Assembly (NCBI GenBank): GCA_946183145.1
Contig: CAMGZM010000001.1
Location: forward strand, 310,001-374,000
Reading direction: 5' to 3'
Source of the DNA: an uncultured Fretibacterium sp.
GTDB lineage: Bacteria > Synergistota > Synergistia > Synergistales > Aminobacteriaceae
DNA: 64,000 nt
In this document: piece by piece, positions 8,691-17,160 of the stretch
Layout: every line of letters starts with the position of its first letter
Position numbering within the stretch: the stretch's first letter is position 1
The notes under the pieces: generated by a model
Told to the model about the DNA's origin: nothing
What the model saw: only the letters and a program-made list of their open reading frames with translations
Databases searched by the model: none
Program-made: the position numbers and the translations under genes

Positions 8691-8829
8691 TACTATATGC
8701 TTATAGAATTTGGAGTTTTCTTGCGCGTTTACGGTAAAAGATTCCATATTTGAAAATTAACTTGCAGATTCATTTTTGGGAATTGCAGTAGAATATTCAC
8801 ATTCAAATTTTTCACAGGAGGAATCAATC

Positions 8830-9678
8830 ATGCACAAAATTTTTGCGGTAATATTATTGCTCGCAGTCATGGCCTCATTCGCTTATGCTGACCCCATAAA
8901 ACATGGGCAGTGCTGGACAGTCTCAGAATTAACCGAACTCGACAAGGAGAATGTAGCAGGCGGAAAAGGGACTCTTCACGGTGATTTTGCGTTCATCAGG
9001 GACAACGCAAGAGACGAGGACGCAATCAAGGAGATAGGATTCATGACGCTGAAGCACGGCGCGTTTATCGGTCTTCACTCTCACGCTGACAATGAAGACG
9101 CATACCTCATAATCTCAGGCACAGGGATTTTCACGGACGGAAACGGAAACGCGTATGTAGTCGGCCCCGGAGACATGACGATAGCACGCCCCGGACAGTC
9201 GCACGGACTCGCTAACCTCAATTCCGATGAATTAATTTTCCTCGACATTATCGCCAAAAACGGAGCAGCAGACCTCGAAGCCATAAAAGCGAATCCGACT
9301 CCGCAGTATTTCCCGCTCGCAAAACTTTTCGACAAGAACGTTGAACACGCAGGCAGAACAGGCGAGGGAACATTGTACGGAAAATTTGCTTTCAGGCGCG
9401 AACAGGCAGACTCAAATCAGGCCATAAAGGAAATCGGATTAATGACTCTCAAGCCCGGCGACTCAATCGGACATCACAAGCACGACGCGAACGAGGACAC
9501 GTATATTATTCTTTCGGGAACAGGAACATTCACGGACTCAAATGGTGATGAGTATATTGTCGGCCCTCAGTCGGTAACGATTGCTGTTGCGGGTGAATCG
9601 CACGCGCTGAAGAATACGGGAAAAGAAGATTTAGTGTTTATCGATTTGATTGCGCAAAACCACGCGTTGAAGAAGTGA
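8830..9678 (+). CDS. Secreted bicupin protein
   Basis: The start is the ATG at 8830, preceded by CACAGGAGG; the frame is open 54 bases further upstream without a ribosome site. The protein has 282 residues and a signal peptide (MHKIFAVILLLAVMASFAYA). It then has two homologous cupin domains of about 110 residues that clearly arose by duplication: each has G-x-F-A-F-R/I, EIG-MTL, then H-x-H...E and a late G-E/Q-SH motif. The second domain has the full metal-binding set (GHHKHDANED and SHALKN). Homologues include sugar-binding and dioxygenase-like cupins, so the activity cannot be assigned. It stands alone with its own terminator. Confidence 0.8.
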   Translation: MHKIFAVILLLAVMASFAYADPIKHGQCWTVSELTELDKENVAGGKGTLHGDFAFIRDNARDEDAIKEIGFMTLKHGAFIGLHSHADNEDAYLIISGTGIFTDGNGNAYVVGPGDMTIARPGQSHGLANLNSDELIFLDIIAKNGAADLEAIKANPTPQYFPLAKLFDKNVEHAGRTGEGTLYGKFAFRREQADSNQAIKEIGLMTLKPGDSIGHHKHDANEDTYIILSGTGTFTDSNGDEYIVGPQSVTIAVAGESHALKNTGKEDLVFIDLIAQNHALKK

Positions 9679-9687
9679 AAATTTTTG

Positions 9688-9720
9688 CGGACTCTCTTTT
9701 TGACGGGGAGTCCGTTTTTT
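9688..9720 (+). terminator. Intrinsic terminator after the bicupin gene
   Basis: CGGACTC (9688-9694) pairs with GAGTCCG (9708-9714), followed by TTTTTT. It sits between convergent genes and may also slow transcription coming from arnT. Confidence 0.85.
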
Positions 9721-9725
9721 GTGAC

Positions 9726-11321
9726 TCAGAAATTCGCCATGACTATATCAGCACTTGTTGACCATTCACGGACGGGAGACTCTAAAATTTCCCTCATTCC
9801 TTTATCCTTATGACGCGAAATCACAACAACTTTTCTCCCTGAACGCCACAATTCACGCAAAGAGTCATTGCCGATAAACCAGCGTTCACGATCTGAGTCA
9901 TGTTCCGCGCCGAACTCTAACTCGTTAAGGTCTTCAGCGGTTACTGTCCTGCGTTTTGTGTAGAAGTTCATTCCCTGCATCAAGTTAGCGTAAACAACAA
10001 CATCATCAGCGTCATTGGGAACAAGTGAGGCCGAGTCTTTGTGCGACAATAATTTTCCCTCTACGTTAAACGCCCCTGAAGCCGCGAACATCGCCGACAA
10101 TCCCGTAATCACAAGCAGAGCCGGAATATTTCTGACTCGCCCAATCAACAGCGACAACGCCCAGAATATTACGAGCATCACAGCCAGGCACATGGCCGGA
10201 AGAGTCATAGCGTGAAAAGCCGGATCATCTTTCACGGCAGGAAGCACGAAGCCTGTTACAGCGACCGGGATTAATACTGCTGACGTGATAATGACGAAAC
10301 GCCGCAAATTTTTCCCCTCAAGAACAGACATTGACGCGCCCGCAAGAATCATTAACGGAGGGAAGCACGGCAAAATATACGTTATGAGCTTTGAGCCTGA
10401 AGCCGAGAAAAACACGAACGGAATCCCCGCCCATAATCCCAGAAATGAACCCGCGCTTTTGCCGATGAGTCTGCATTTCCCGAAAACAGCAGCGAATGAG
10501 TCCCACAAGATTCCCGTCCACGGAATGAATCCCGCAACGATTATCGGAATGAAGAAGTAAAACGGCTCGTAGCGTGAGTGAATCGTTGTCGTGTACCTCA
10601 AAAAATGCTCGCGTATGAAGAAGAACTGAAAATAGTCCGGGTTGCGTCTGCAAACTTCAACAAAATACGGCGTTACAATCACGAAAAATAATATTATTGC
10701 TGACGGTGAGAAAAGCGGAATAATTTTGCGGTATTGCCTCGTGATAATGAGATGGATTAACGCAATCCCCCCCGGCAGAACTACACCGATTAAGCCCTTT
10801 GTGAGGACTGTTAAAGCCATGAAGGAATAAAACGCGAGTAGATGAATTTTTTTCCCGCTTACGTTCCAGAAGTAATAGCTTGCCATTGATGCCGTAAAAA
10901 GGAATGTCATTGTCATGTCGGTGATGTTTATGCGACTCGTTCCGTACCACAATACAGACGAAGCCAGCATTAACCCAGCGAGCGCAGAAGCATATTTTGA
11001 CCGCGTAATCTTCAGCGCAACAACATACGCAAGAACGCAGCACCCTAATCCGGCCATGACAGGGAAGAATCTCCCGGCAAACTCATTCTCCCCGAAAATC
11101 ATGAACGCTCCCGCCGTCAGCCAGTAATGCAGCGGAGGTTTCTCGAAATACAGTACGTAATTCAGCCTCGGCGTGATGTAATCTGAAGCCTCTGTCATTT
11201 CGCGGGGAATCTCTGCGTATCTTCCCTCGTCAGGGTCAATTAATCCGTAATCACCAAGCCCGTAAAAGTACACGAAAACCGCCAGAATTGCACCGGCGGC
11301 GAGAATTGCTCTTCTACTCAT
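9726..11321 (-). CDS. arnT: ArnT-like undecaprenyl-phosphate aminoarabinose:lipid A transferase (GT83)
   Basis: This 531-residue integral membrane glycosyltransferase has about 12 predicted helices. The first periplasmic loop carries IDPDEGRYAEIPREM, the D-E-x-R-Y-A-E-I motif of the PMT/ArnT superfamily with the catalytic acidic residue. The family transfers L-Ara4N from undecaprenyl phosphate to lipid A phosphates in the periplasm, which masks charge and lowers polymyxin binding. It is the last gene of the arn operon and overlaps the dehydrogenase gene by 8 bases. Function is assigned from motif plus operon context; other sugars are possible. Confidence 0.85.
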   Translation of the reverse strand: MSRRAILAAGAILAVFVYFYGLGDYGLIDPDEGRYAEIPREMTEASDYITPRLNYVLYFEKPPLHYWLTAGAFMIFGENEFAGRFFPVMAGLGCCVLAYVVALKITRSKYASALAGLMLASSVLWYGTSRINITDMTMTFLFTASMASYYFWNVSGKKIHLLAFYSFMALTVLTKGLIGVVLPGGIALIHLIITRQYRKIIPLFSPSAIILFFVIVTPYFVEVCRRNPDYFQFFFIREHFLRYTTTIHSRYEPFYFFIPIIVAGFIPWTGILWDSFAAVFGKCRLIGKSAGSFLGLWAGIPFVFFSASGSKLITYILPCFPPLMILAGASMSVLEGKNLRRFVIITSAVLIPVAVTGFVLPAVKDDPAFHAMTLPAMCLAVMLVIFWALSLLIGRVRNIPALLVITGLSAMFAASGAFNVEGKLLSHKDSASLVPNDADDVVVYANLMQGMNFYTKRRTVTAEDLNELEFGAEHDSDRERWFIGNDSLRELWRSGRKVVVISRHKDKGMREILESPVREWSTSADIVMANF

Positions 11322-12321
11322 GATATGCTTCTAGTGTCATTCTCACGGCATCATGAAGACTCACTTGTGGATTCCAGCCGAGAGATTTTATTTTGTCGAT
11401 TGACGGTATACGGTTCATTGTGTCGTCGTAACTGTCGGAGTAATAATTTTCCGGCGATATTGTGATGAGCTTTGCTTTTTCGGCTTTTTCGCGGAAGTTC
11501 GGAAAATTCTTCATCTCGTCAATCACAATTTCTGCAAGCTCGCGGATTGAGTAATTGTTGTTCGGGTTGCCTATGTTGAAGATTTTTGAGTCGGCCTGCC
11601 CTTTGTGATTCTTCAGGATTAACATTAATGCGTCAGTTCCGTCGCCTATCCATGTGAAGCTACGACGCTGTGAGCCGCCTCCGACAAGTTTTATTTCTCC
11701 CCTGTGAAGTATGTCGTAGATGAATTGTGTGATTGACCTTGCGCGGTGCTGCTTTGCGTCCTCCATTGTGTCGAGTCCCGGCCCGATCCAGTTGAACGGC
11801 CTGAAAAGCGTATACTGCAATCCCTTTTCGACATTGTAGGCGGTAATTACGCGGTCAAGCATCTGTTTTGAGCAGCTGTAAATCCAGCGCATTTTACCGA
11901 CAGGACCCGTAACGAGGGGACTCTCATCCTCAAGCAATGTATTCTCATTCGCGAGTCCGTAAACTTCTGAGGTTGACGGGAATATTACGCGCTTCTTGTA
12001 CTTCTGGCACATTCGGACAACCTTCAAATTCTGCTCGAAATCAAGCTCAAACGTCCATAAAGGTTTTGTGAGGTAATATGACGGCATAGCGACTCCCGCA
12101 AAAGGAAGAACGACATCACAGGCCGCTACCTGTTCGCGGATATAATCAGTCTCGTGAAATATATCGCCCTGGAAACATATGAAGCGTTTGTTCCCGATGA
12201 ATTTCGCAAGCCTTGACGTGTTAATGTCGAACGCGCTTATTTCGTAGTCTGATGTCTCTAAAACTTTCTGCACAAGATGACTCCCAATGAAGCCCCCCGC
12301 GCCCAATAAAAATATTTTCAC
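11314..12321 (-). CDS. arnA: UDP-glucuronate decarboxylase, ArnA dehydrogenase-domain homologue (stand-alone)
   Basis: This 335-residue extended SDR has the Rossmann motif GAGGFIGSHL (8-17) and the TSEVYG segment with the catalytic Ser-Glu characteristic of ArnA. It also has the Tyr-x-x-x-Lys pair (YSCSK), and RPFNWIGPGLD, which matches the ArnA decarboxylase rather than ordinary epimerases. It oxidises and decarboxylates UDP-GlcA to UDP-4-keto-pentose, the substrate of ArnB. In enterobacteria this domain is the C-terminal half of bifunctional ArnA; here it is its own gene between arnB and arnT. It starts 5 bases after arnB. Confidence 0.88.
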   Translation of the reverse strand: MKIFLLGAGGFIGSHLVQKVLETSDYEISAFDINTSRLAKFIGNKRFICFQGDIFHETDYIREQVAACDVVLPFAGVAMPSYYLTKPLWTFELDFEQNLKVVRMCQKYKKRVIFPSTSEVYGLANENTLLEDESPLVTGPVGKMRWIYSCSKQMLDRVITAYNVEKGLQYTLFRPFNWIGPGLDTMEDAKQHRARSITQFIYDILHRGEIKLVGGGSQRRSFTWIGDGTDALMLILKNHKGQADSKIFNIGNPNNNYSIRELAEIVIDEMKNFPNFREKAEKAKLITISPENYYSDSYDDTMNRIPSIDKIKSLGWNPQVSLHDAVRMTLEAYHE

Positions 12322-12326
12322 CTAAT

Positions 12327-13460
12327 CTATCTCCATGCAAAATTTTTGATTACACCGCAAACCCTCAGTACATCATCATCAGTCATTAGCGGGTAAATAG
12401 GAAGTGAGACCGCCTGACGGTAATACTTTTCTGCCTGCGGGAAATCTCCTGCTTTATAGCCGTATTTCTTCCTGTAATATGGCTGTAACGGAACCGGCCT
12501 GTAATGAACCTGCAATCTTATATCATTATCACGCAAGTACGCGAAAAATTCTCCGTGCAATTCATCTTTCACCCGCGCAATGAACAAGTGCCACGCATGG
12601 CCGGATTTTTCCGGGGGCAAAGTCAACCCCTCAACCCCTGCGAGCTGAGAGAAATACATCTCCGCAATTTCACGCCGCCTCGCAACAAATTCATCAAGCC
12701 TCTTCATCTGACTCAGCCCTAAAGCGCAATGTACTTCCGAAAGCCTGTAGTTGTACCCAAGCTCCTGCATCTCTGAATGCCAAGGGCCGGGAGCTTCGTC
12801 AACAAACTCTGACTCATTCCGTGTTGTTCCGTGATTCCTGAACATGCGTAAACGCCGTGCGTAATTGTCATTGTTCGTGAGGACTGCTCCGCCTTCCGCT
12901 GTCGTTATGTGCTTGACGGGGTGAAAGCTAAGAGTCGTCATGTCAGCGTCAAAACCGATTTTGTGATTCCCCCGGTCTCCTCCGAATGCGTGACTCGCGT
13001 CCTCAATCAACACCGCGCTGTATTTGTCCGCAAGTTTCCTGAACGGCTCAATCTCAAACGGATAACCCGCAAAGCTCACGGGGATTATTGCCTTCACATG
13101 GCCGCCGTGAGACTCTATTGTGCGTTCTGCTTCAGCCGGATTCATGCAGAATGTATCATCAATATCCGCGAAAATCGGAGTCGCTCCCGTGTATATCACG
13201 CTGTTTGATGTTGCGACAAATGTTAATGCTGTAGTTGCGGCGAAATCTCCCGAACCTAATCCGGCCGCGTACATTGCTCCGTGCAAAGCTGCTGTTCCAC
13301 TTGAGAATGTTACGGCGTGTTTCACTCCGGCATATTCGGCTAATGATTCTTCAAACGCGTCAACTGTCGGCCCCATTGTGAGCCAGTCCCCGCGCAAAAC
13401 TTTCACGACTTCCGCAATATCATCTTCATTAATCCATTGCCGGCCGTATGATAGTGTCAA
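12327..13460 (-). CDS. arnB: UDP-4-amino-4-deoxy-L-arabinose aminotransferase
   Basis: This 377-residue DegT/DnrJ/EryC1-family PLP enzyme uses glutamate to aminate UDP-4-keto-pentose to UDP-Ara4N. The visible motifs are FSSGTAALHGA near residue 54, the Asp of LIEDASHAFGG, and the Schiff-base Lys in HPVKHITTAEGG. The start and end fit the usual family length. It lies between arnD (adjacent, no gap) and the dehydrogenase gene, which supports this substrate rather than another sugar nucleotide. Confidence 0.88.
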   Translation of the reverse strand: MTLSYGRQWINEDDIAEVVKVLRGDWLTMGPTVDAFEESLAEYAGVKHAVTFSSGTAALHGAMYAAGLGSGDFAATTALTFVATSNSVIYTGATPIFADIDDTFCMNPAEAERTIESHGGHVKAIIPVSFAGYPFEIEPFRKLADKYSAVLIEDASHAFGGDRGNHKIGFDADMTTLSFHPVKHITTAEGGAVLTNNDNYARRLRMFRNHGTTRNESEFVDEAPGPWHSEMQELGYNYRLSEVHCALGLSQMKRLDEFVARRREIAEMYFSQLAGVEGLTLPPEKSGHAWHLFIARVKDELHGEFFAYLRDNDIRLQVHYRPVPLQPYYRKKYGYKAGDFPQAEKYYRQAVSLPIYPLMTDDDVLRVCGVIKNFAWR

Positions 13461-14399
13461 TTATTTGTCCTCCTTCAATTGTAGTGCTACTTTTCCTGCC
13501 CTGCCGGGAATTTCTCCCATTTCGATTCGGCATTTCGGGAATTTTCGAGTCTTCCCTGCAACTTCTCTCAGCGTAAGAAACTCAACGCCCATATTTTTGC
13601 ACCTGTCAAGAAAATCCGAGAATACACCGTGCATCATTCCGCCTTCCATCTCAGTATGAATCGTGTGAACGTTAAGCCCTTCATGAAGAAGTTTCGCGTA
13701 ATGTTCGCTTACGTTTTCGGCTTTTACTGTTCCGAGAATCTCATCAAGCGTCGGAAGTGTCGAGGGTATTTGCGGAGTGCTGAAAGTTGTATTGCCCATC
13801 TCAGGAATGAACGGTGAATATCCCCGCGAGTCGCTGCAATATTTCAGCCGCAATTTATCCTGAACGCTGAGACTCTCCGGCGTAACCTGCCAGCCCGGCG
13901 CGGCGCATGACTCCGGCCTGAAGTGCGCGTAATCCTCAAACTGCGAGAATGCACGCTCAAGCTCGGCGCGAATCTGATCTTTCGTGAGAGACGGCAAATT
14001 ATCCTGCCAGTAAACATGATCCCACGAATGAATCCCGCAGTCATGTCCCTCGTCAGCAGTCCTACGAATCAAATCGGGGTTCGAGGCCGTAATCATCGGA
14101 GCTTTAAGCAATGTACCGTATAACAGCGTCTTAATCCCGTAAGCTGCCGGGGCTTTTGTGCGGAACATTTTTGTGATGAAGCCTTTGCGGAAGACTCTGC
14201 GAATCGCTTTCCCGGAATTGTCCGGCCCCATTGAGAAAAACACGGAGGCTTTTACGTCATGAGCCTTCAGAATTTCCAGAAGTCGCGGGAGTCCCTCAAG
14301 ATAGCCTCTCAGCGTGTCAATATCGATTTTTATTGCGAGAAATATTTTTCCGGCAAATGCTATGTTAAGTCCTGCTTTGCGTCTGTGAATATCTTTCAT
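13461..14399 (-). CDS. arnD: 4-deoxy-4-formamido-L-arabinose-phosphoundecaprenol deformylase
   Basis: This 312-residue NodB-type polysaccharide deacetylase starts with an N-terminal extension, then IKIDIDTLRGYLEGLPRLLE, where the metal-binding Asp pair lies. The H-x-x-x-[WH] zinc motif is DCGIHSWDHVYW. The ending EMEGG.MHG followed by FLTLREVA matches ArnD. The enzyme deformylates undecaprenyl-phosphate-Ara4FN on the cytoplasmic face before export. It is adjacent to the formyltransferase and arnB with no intergenic space. Confidence 0.87.
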   Translation of the reverse strand: MKDIHRRKAGLNIAFAGKIFLAIKIDIDTLRGYLEGLPRLLEILKAHDVKASVFFSMGPDNSGKAIRRVFRKGFITKMFRTKAPAAYGIKTLLYGTLLKAPMITASNPDLIRRTADEGHDCGIHSWDHVYWQDNLPSLTKDQIRAELERAFSQFEDYAHFRPESCAAPGWQVTPESLSVQDKLRLKYCSDSRGYSPFIPEMGNTTFSTPQIPSTLPTLDEILGTVKAENVSEHYAKLLHEGLNVHTIHTEMEGGMMHGVFSDFLDRCKNMGVEFLTLREVAGKTRKFPKCRIEMGEIPGRAGKVALQLKEDK

Positions 14400-15215
14400 C
14401 TATACTATTTCCCATTCTAATATCTCTATGATTCCGTCAGAAGTTTTCACGAGAAATGCGGGGATATTATTCGATTTTTCGTCATAAATTCTCGTTTTCC
14501 AGATCATAATTTTGCGCCCGTCATGAAAAGTGAATGCGCCGGGGAAAGGTTTTGCGACTGCACGGACGAGGTTGTGAATTTCCCGCGCTGATTTCGTCCA
14601 GTCTATTACGCCGTCAGCGGGAGTCCTTCGTCCGAATTTCGTAGCCTGCGATTCATCCTGCGGAGTCCCTTCTGCATTTCCCGATAAAATATCATCAAGG
14701 CATCTTTCGAGGAGTCTTCCTGCTGCCGGAATGATCTTCATGAAAACGTCATGCGCTGTTTCATCCGGCAAAATGTCAACTGCTTCCTGACCTACGATAT
14801 TTCCCGCGTCAGCTCTTGCGGCCATGTGATGAAGAGTAACGCCCGCTTTTGTCTCACCATTGAGGACAGCCCAATTCACACAGGCGCGCCCCCTGTATTT
14901 CGGGAGTAATGATCCGTGCATGTTGAAAGCTCCGAGCGGCGCAGCGTCAAGAATCTTCATGTCAATCATCGACCTGTAATAGAACGAGAATATGACATCA
15001 GGATTGACATCACGCACAATTTCTTCTGATGGTGAATCAGTCCTTACGGGGATATTGTGAGATTTAGCGAGTTCGTAAACCGAGCCGAACCAGTGAGTCT
15101 CGTTAGGGTCATCATCATGTGTGTATACTAATTTTACGTTTACTCCGCGCCTTAACAGAACAGAAAGACATTCACAGCCCACCGAACTGTAAGCGAAAAC
15201 TACAGCACTTGCCAT
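14400..15215 (-). CDS. arnA: UDP-4-amino-4-deoxy-L-arabinose formyltransferase, ArnA N-terminal-domain homologue (stand-alone)
   Basis: This 271-residue enzyme is related to methionyl-tRNA formyltransferase. It has the HGSLLPKYRGRA motif with the catalytic His, GVTLHHMAARADAG with the catalytic Asp, and DETAHDVFMK. It formylates UDP-Ara4N using 10-formyl-tetrahydrofolate; the formyl group is later removed by ArnD. In E. coli it is fused to the decarboxylase as ArnA; here the two are separate genes with arnD and arnB between them. At 271 residues it has the core and a short C-terminal subdomain, so it is complete for this function. Confidence 0.87.
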   Translation of the reverse strand: MASAVVFAYSSVGCECLSVLLRRGVNVKLVYTHDDDPNETHWFGSVYELAKSHNIPVRTDSPSEEIVRDVNPDVIFSFYYRSMIDMKILDAAPLGAFNMHGSLLPKYRGRACVNWAVLNGETKAGVTLHHMAARADAGNIVGQEAVDILPDETAHDVFMKIIPAAGRLLERCLDDILSGNAEGTPQDESQATKFGRRTPADGVIDWTKSAREIHNLVRAVAKPFPGAFTFHDGRKIMIWKTRIYDEKSNNIPAFLVKTSDGIIEILEWEIV

Positions 15216-16142
15216 CTAATTATCTCCTTCATATATTTTGCGTATGACGTAGCGGGGTCTCTTCCTGACTTCCTGATAAATTCTCCCGGTATACTCTCCT
15301 GTTATCCCTGTGCATGTTACAGTGATTCCCGCCAGCATAAAATTCACGCCGTAACCGAAAATCCCGCAAAGTGTCAGAATTATTCCGGCTCCGAAAATCA
15401 TCATGCCCAATATCGTAATCATTTGCAGGGGGAAAAGTGAGAATGCCGTCATCAGGTCAAACTGCAAGCGAATCAGGCGGAACAAGCTGTATTTTGACTC
15501 TCCTTTTGCGCGCGCCTCATGAGAGACTTCAATCTCAACGGGATTAACCGCGAATTTTTGCGCCAATGCAGGAATAAACGTAGAGACTTCTCTGCATTCG
15601 TTGATGATGTCTATGATGTCCCGGCTGTATCCTCGTAACATGCAGCCGTAATCGTGAAGAGTGAATCCCGTAACGGCGTTCATGATTCTGTTGATGAGCT
15701 TTGATGCGTAACGCCGGAAGAATGAGTCCTTGCGCTTCTGGCGGATTGTGCCGACTGAATCATGGCCGGAGTCTAACTCTGCGATTATGCGGGGGATTTC
15801 CTCCGGGGGATTCTGGAGATCTGCGTCAAGTGTGATGACTTGATTCCCGCGAGATGCTTTGAAGCCTGCGATTATTGCTGTGTGCTGTCCGAAATTGCCG
15901 TTGAAGTCGATTATTCGCAGATTGGGATTCTTTTTGCGCTCCTGTAACATGATTGCGAGTGATGAGTCTTTGCTTCCGTCGTTGACTAAAATTATTTCGT
16001 AAGGTCTGCTAATATCATTCATGACGGCAAATAAACGCCTTAAAAGTTCGGGTAAATTTTCTTCCTCATTATATACGGGGATAACTATAGAAATTATATT
16101 ATTATTCAACATTAACGGCCTGACTTTCACGTGTACAGTCAT
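15216..16142 (-). CDS. arnC: Undecaprenyl-phosphate 4-deoxy-4-formamido-L-arabinose transferase
   Basis: This 308-residue GT2 glycosyltransferase contains SIVIPVYNEEENLPELL, the DXD-like region LDADLQNPPEEIP, and two C-terminal membrane helices, all typical of ArnC. It transfers Ara4FN to undecaprenyl phosphate. Start choice: the first ATG (16142) lies only about 7 bases after a predicted transcription start, which would make it nearly leaderless. The ATG at 16112 gives a protein beginning MLNNNIISI, closer to known ArnC, but has only a weak ribosome site. First gene of the arn operon. Confidence 0.87.
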   Translation of the reverse strand: MTVHVKVRPLMLNNNIISIVIPVYNEEENLPELLRRLFAVMNDISRPYEIILVNDGSKDSSLAIMLQERKKNPNLRIIDFNGNFGQHTAIIAGFKASRGNQVITLDADLQNPPEEIPRIIAELDSGHDSVGTIRQKRKDSFFRRYASKLINRIMNAVTGFTLHDYGCMLRGYSRDIIDIINECREVSTFIPALAQKFAVNPVEIEVSHEARAKGESKYSLFRLIRLQFDLMTAFSLFPLQMITILGMMIFGAGIILTLCGIFGYGVNFMLAGITVTCTGITGEYTGRIYQEVRKRPRYVIRKIYEGDN

Positions 16143-16153
16143 TTTTTTGCGTT

Positions 16154-16183
16154 ATTCTACACTGTGAACACAAGCACCGTCAA
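16154..16183 (-). promoter_or_regulatory. Probable promoter of the arn operon
   Basis: Minus strand TTGACG (16178-16183) and TAGAAT (16154-16159) with an 18-base spacer, immediately before arnC. No two-component binding site was recognised. Confidence 0.5.
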
Positions 16184-16235
16184 CGAACATTAATTTTTGT
16201 GCTAACATTTCCCGCATGAAAGGAGCAATAATATT

Positions 16236-17123
16236 TTGACCGTCCCAATCAGAAGCATCAGCGTAAAATCCGTACTCACAAAATCAAATCTCCCTGTCTC
16301 TGATTATTCCGCAAATCCGTACACAGGATGCCTTCACGCCTGCAAGTATTGTTACGCGTCATTCATGAAACGCTTCACGAATCACCCGGAGGAATGGGGA
16401 GAATTTCTCGACGTTAAGACATGGCCGGACATTAAGCACCCGGAAAAATATTCAGGCTGTGAAGTATTTTTGTCGTCCGTAACAGATCCATATCAGCCGG
16501 CGGAGGAGAAATTTTGCAGGACTCGGAAATTGCTCGAACAGCTGCAGGGGCATAACGTAAGACTGAGCATCGCAACAAAATCTGATTTAGTGCTGAGAGA
16601 TTTAGACCTGATACGAACATTCCCGAACGCTAGAGTATCATGGAGCATTAATACTCTTGATGAGTCATTCCGCTGTGAGATGGACAGGGCCGCAAGCATT
16701 GAGAGAAGGTTAAACGCGATGAGAATTTTTCACGACAATGGGATTCGCACAACGTGTTTTATCTCACCGATTTTTCCGGGCATTACCGATGTTCCTGCGA
16801 TAATTGAGAGGGCTAAGAATCAATGTAATCTAGTGTGGCTTGAGAATCTGAATTTGCGGGGAAATTTCCGGGGAGTTATTATGTCATGGATTCGGGAAAA
16901 ACGCCCGGAGCTTTTGAGCCTGTATCACGAAATATATTCAGCTAAAAACTTGTCGTATTGGTATGATCTTGACGAGTTAATGAAGGACTATTGCGGGAAA
17001 AATAATCTTCCTTACGTCCGAAATGATGACAGCATGAAGAGGAATTTTGACTCGCCTCCTGTTGTCGTAAATTACTTCTTTCACTCTGAGATTGTTAAGC
17101 GGAAAAAAGAAAACGGCCAATGA
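16236..17123 (+). CDS. SPL-family radical SAM protein (SplB/Rv2578c-like)
   Basis: This 295-residue protein has the radical-SAM cluster motif CLHACKYCY, spaced C-x3-C-x2-C, near residue 33. It is preceded by the NPYTGC signature of the COG1533 group. These proteins bind a [4Fe-4S] cluster and SAM; spore photoproduct lyase belongs to the wider group, but most members have unknown substrates. The start is TTG (16236-16238), with AGGAG 10 bases upstream; no ATG with a ribosome site exists nearby. It is convergent with flgL and divergent from arnC. Confidence 0.8.
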   Translation: MTVPIRSISVKSVLTKSNLPVSDYSANPYTGCLHACKYCYASFMKRFTNHPEEWGEFLDVKTWPDIKHPEKYSGCEVFLSSVTDPYQPAEEKFCRTRKLLEQLQGHNVRLSIATKSDLVLRDLDLIRTFPNARVSWSINTLDESFRCEMDRAASIERRLNAMRIFHDNGIRTTCFISPIFPGITDVPAIIERAKNQCNLVWLENLNLRGNFRGVIMSWIREKRPELLSLYHEIYSAKNLSYWYDLDELMKDYCGKNNLPYVRNDDSMKRNFDSPPVVVNYFFHSEIVKRKKENGQ

Positions 17124-17160
17124 GAAATTAATCCCATCAGCCGCAAAATGACATTCAGAT

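Noticed and set aside
13120-13659. Long open frame on the plus strand (179 codons)
   Set aside because: It is antisense to arnB and arnD, which have clear family motifs; composition reflects the codon bias of the opposite strand.
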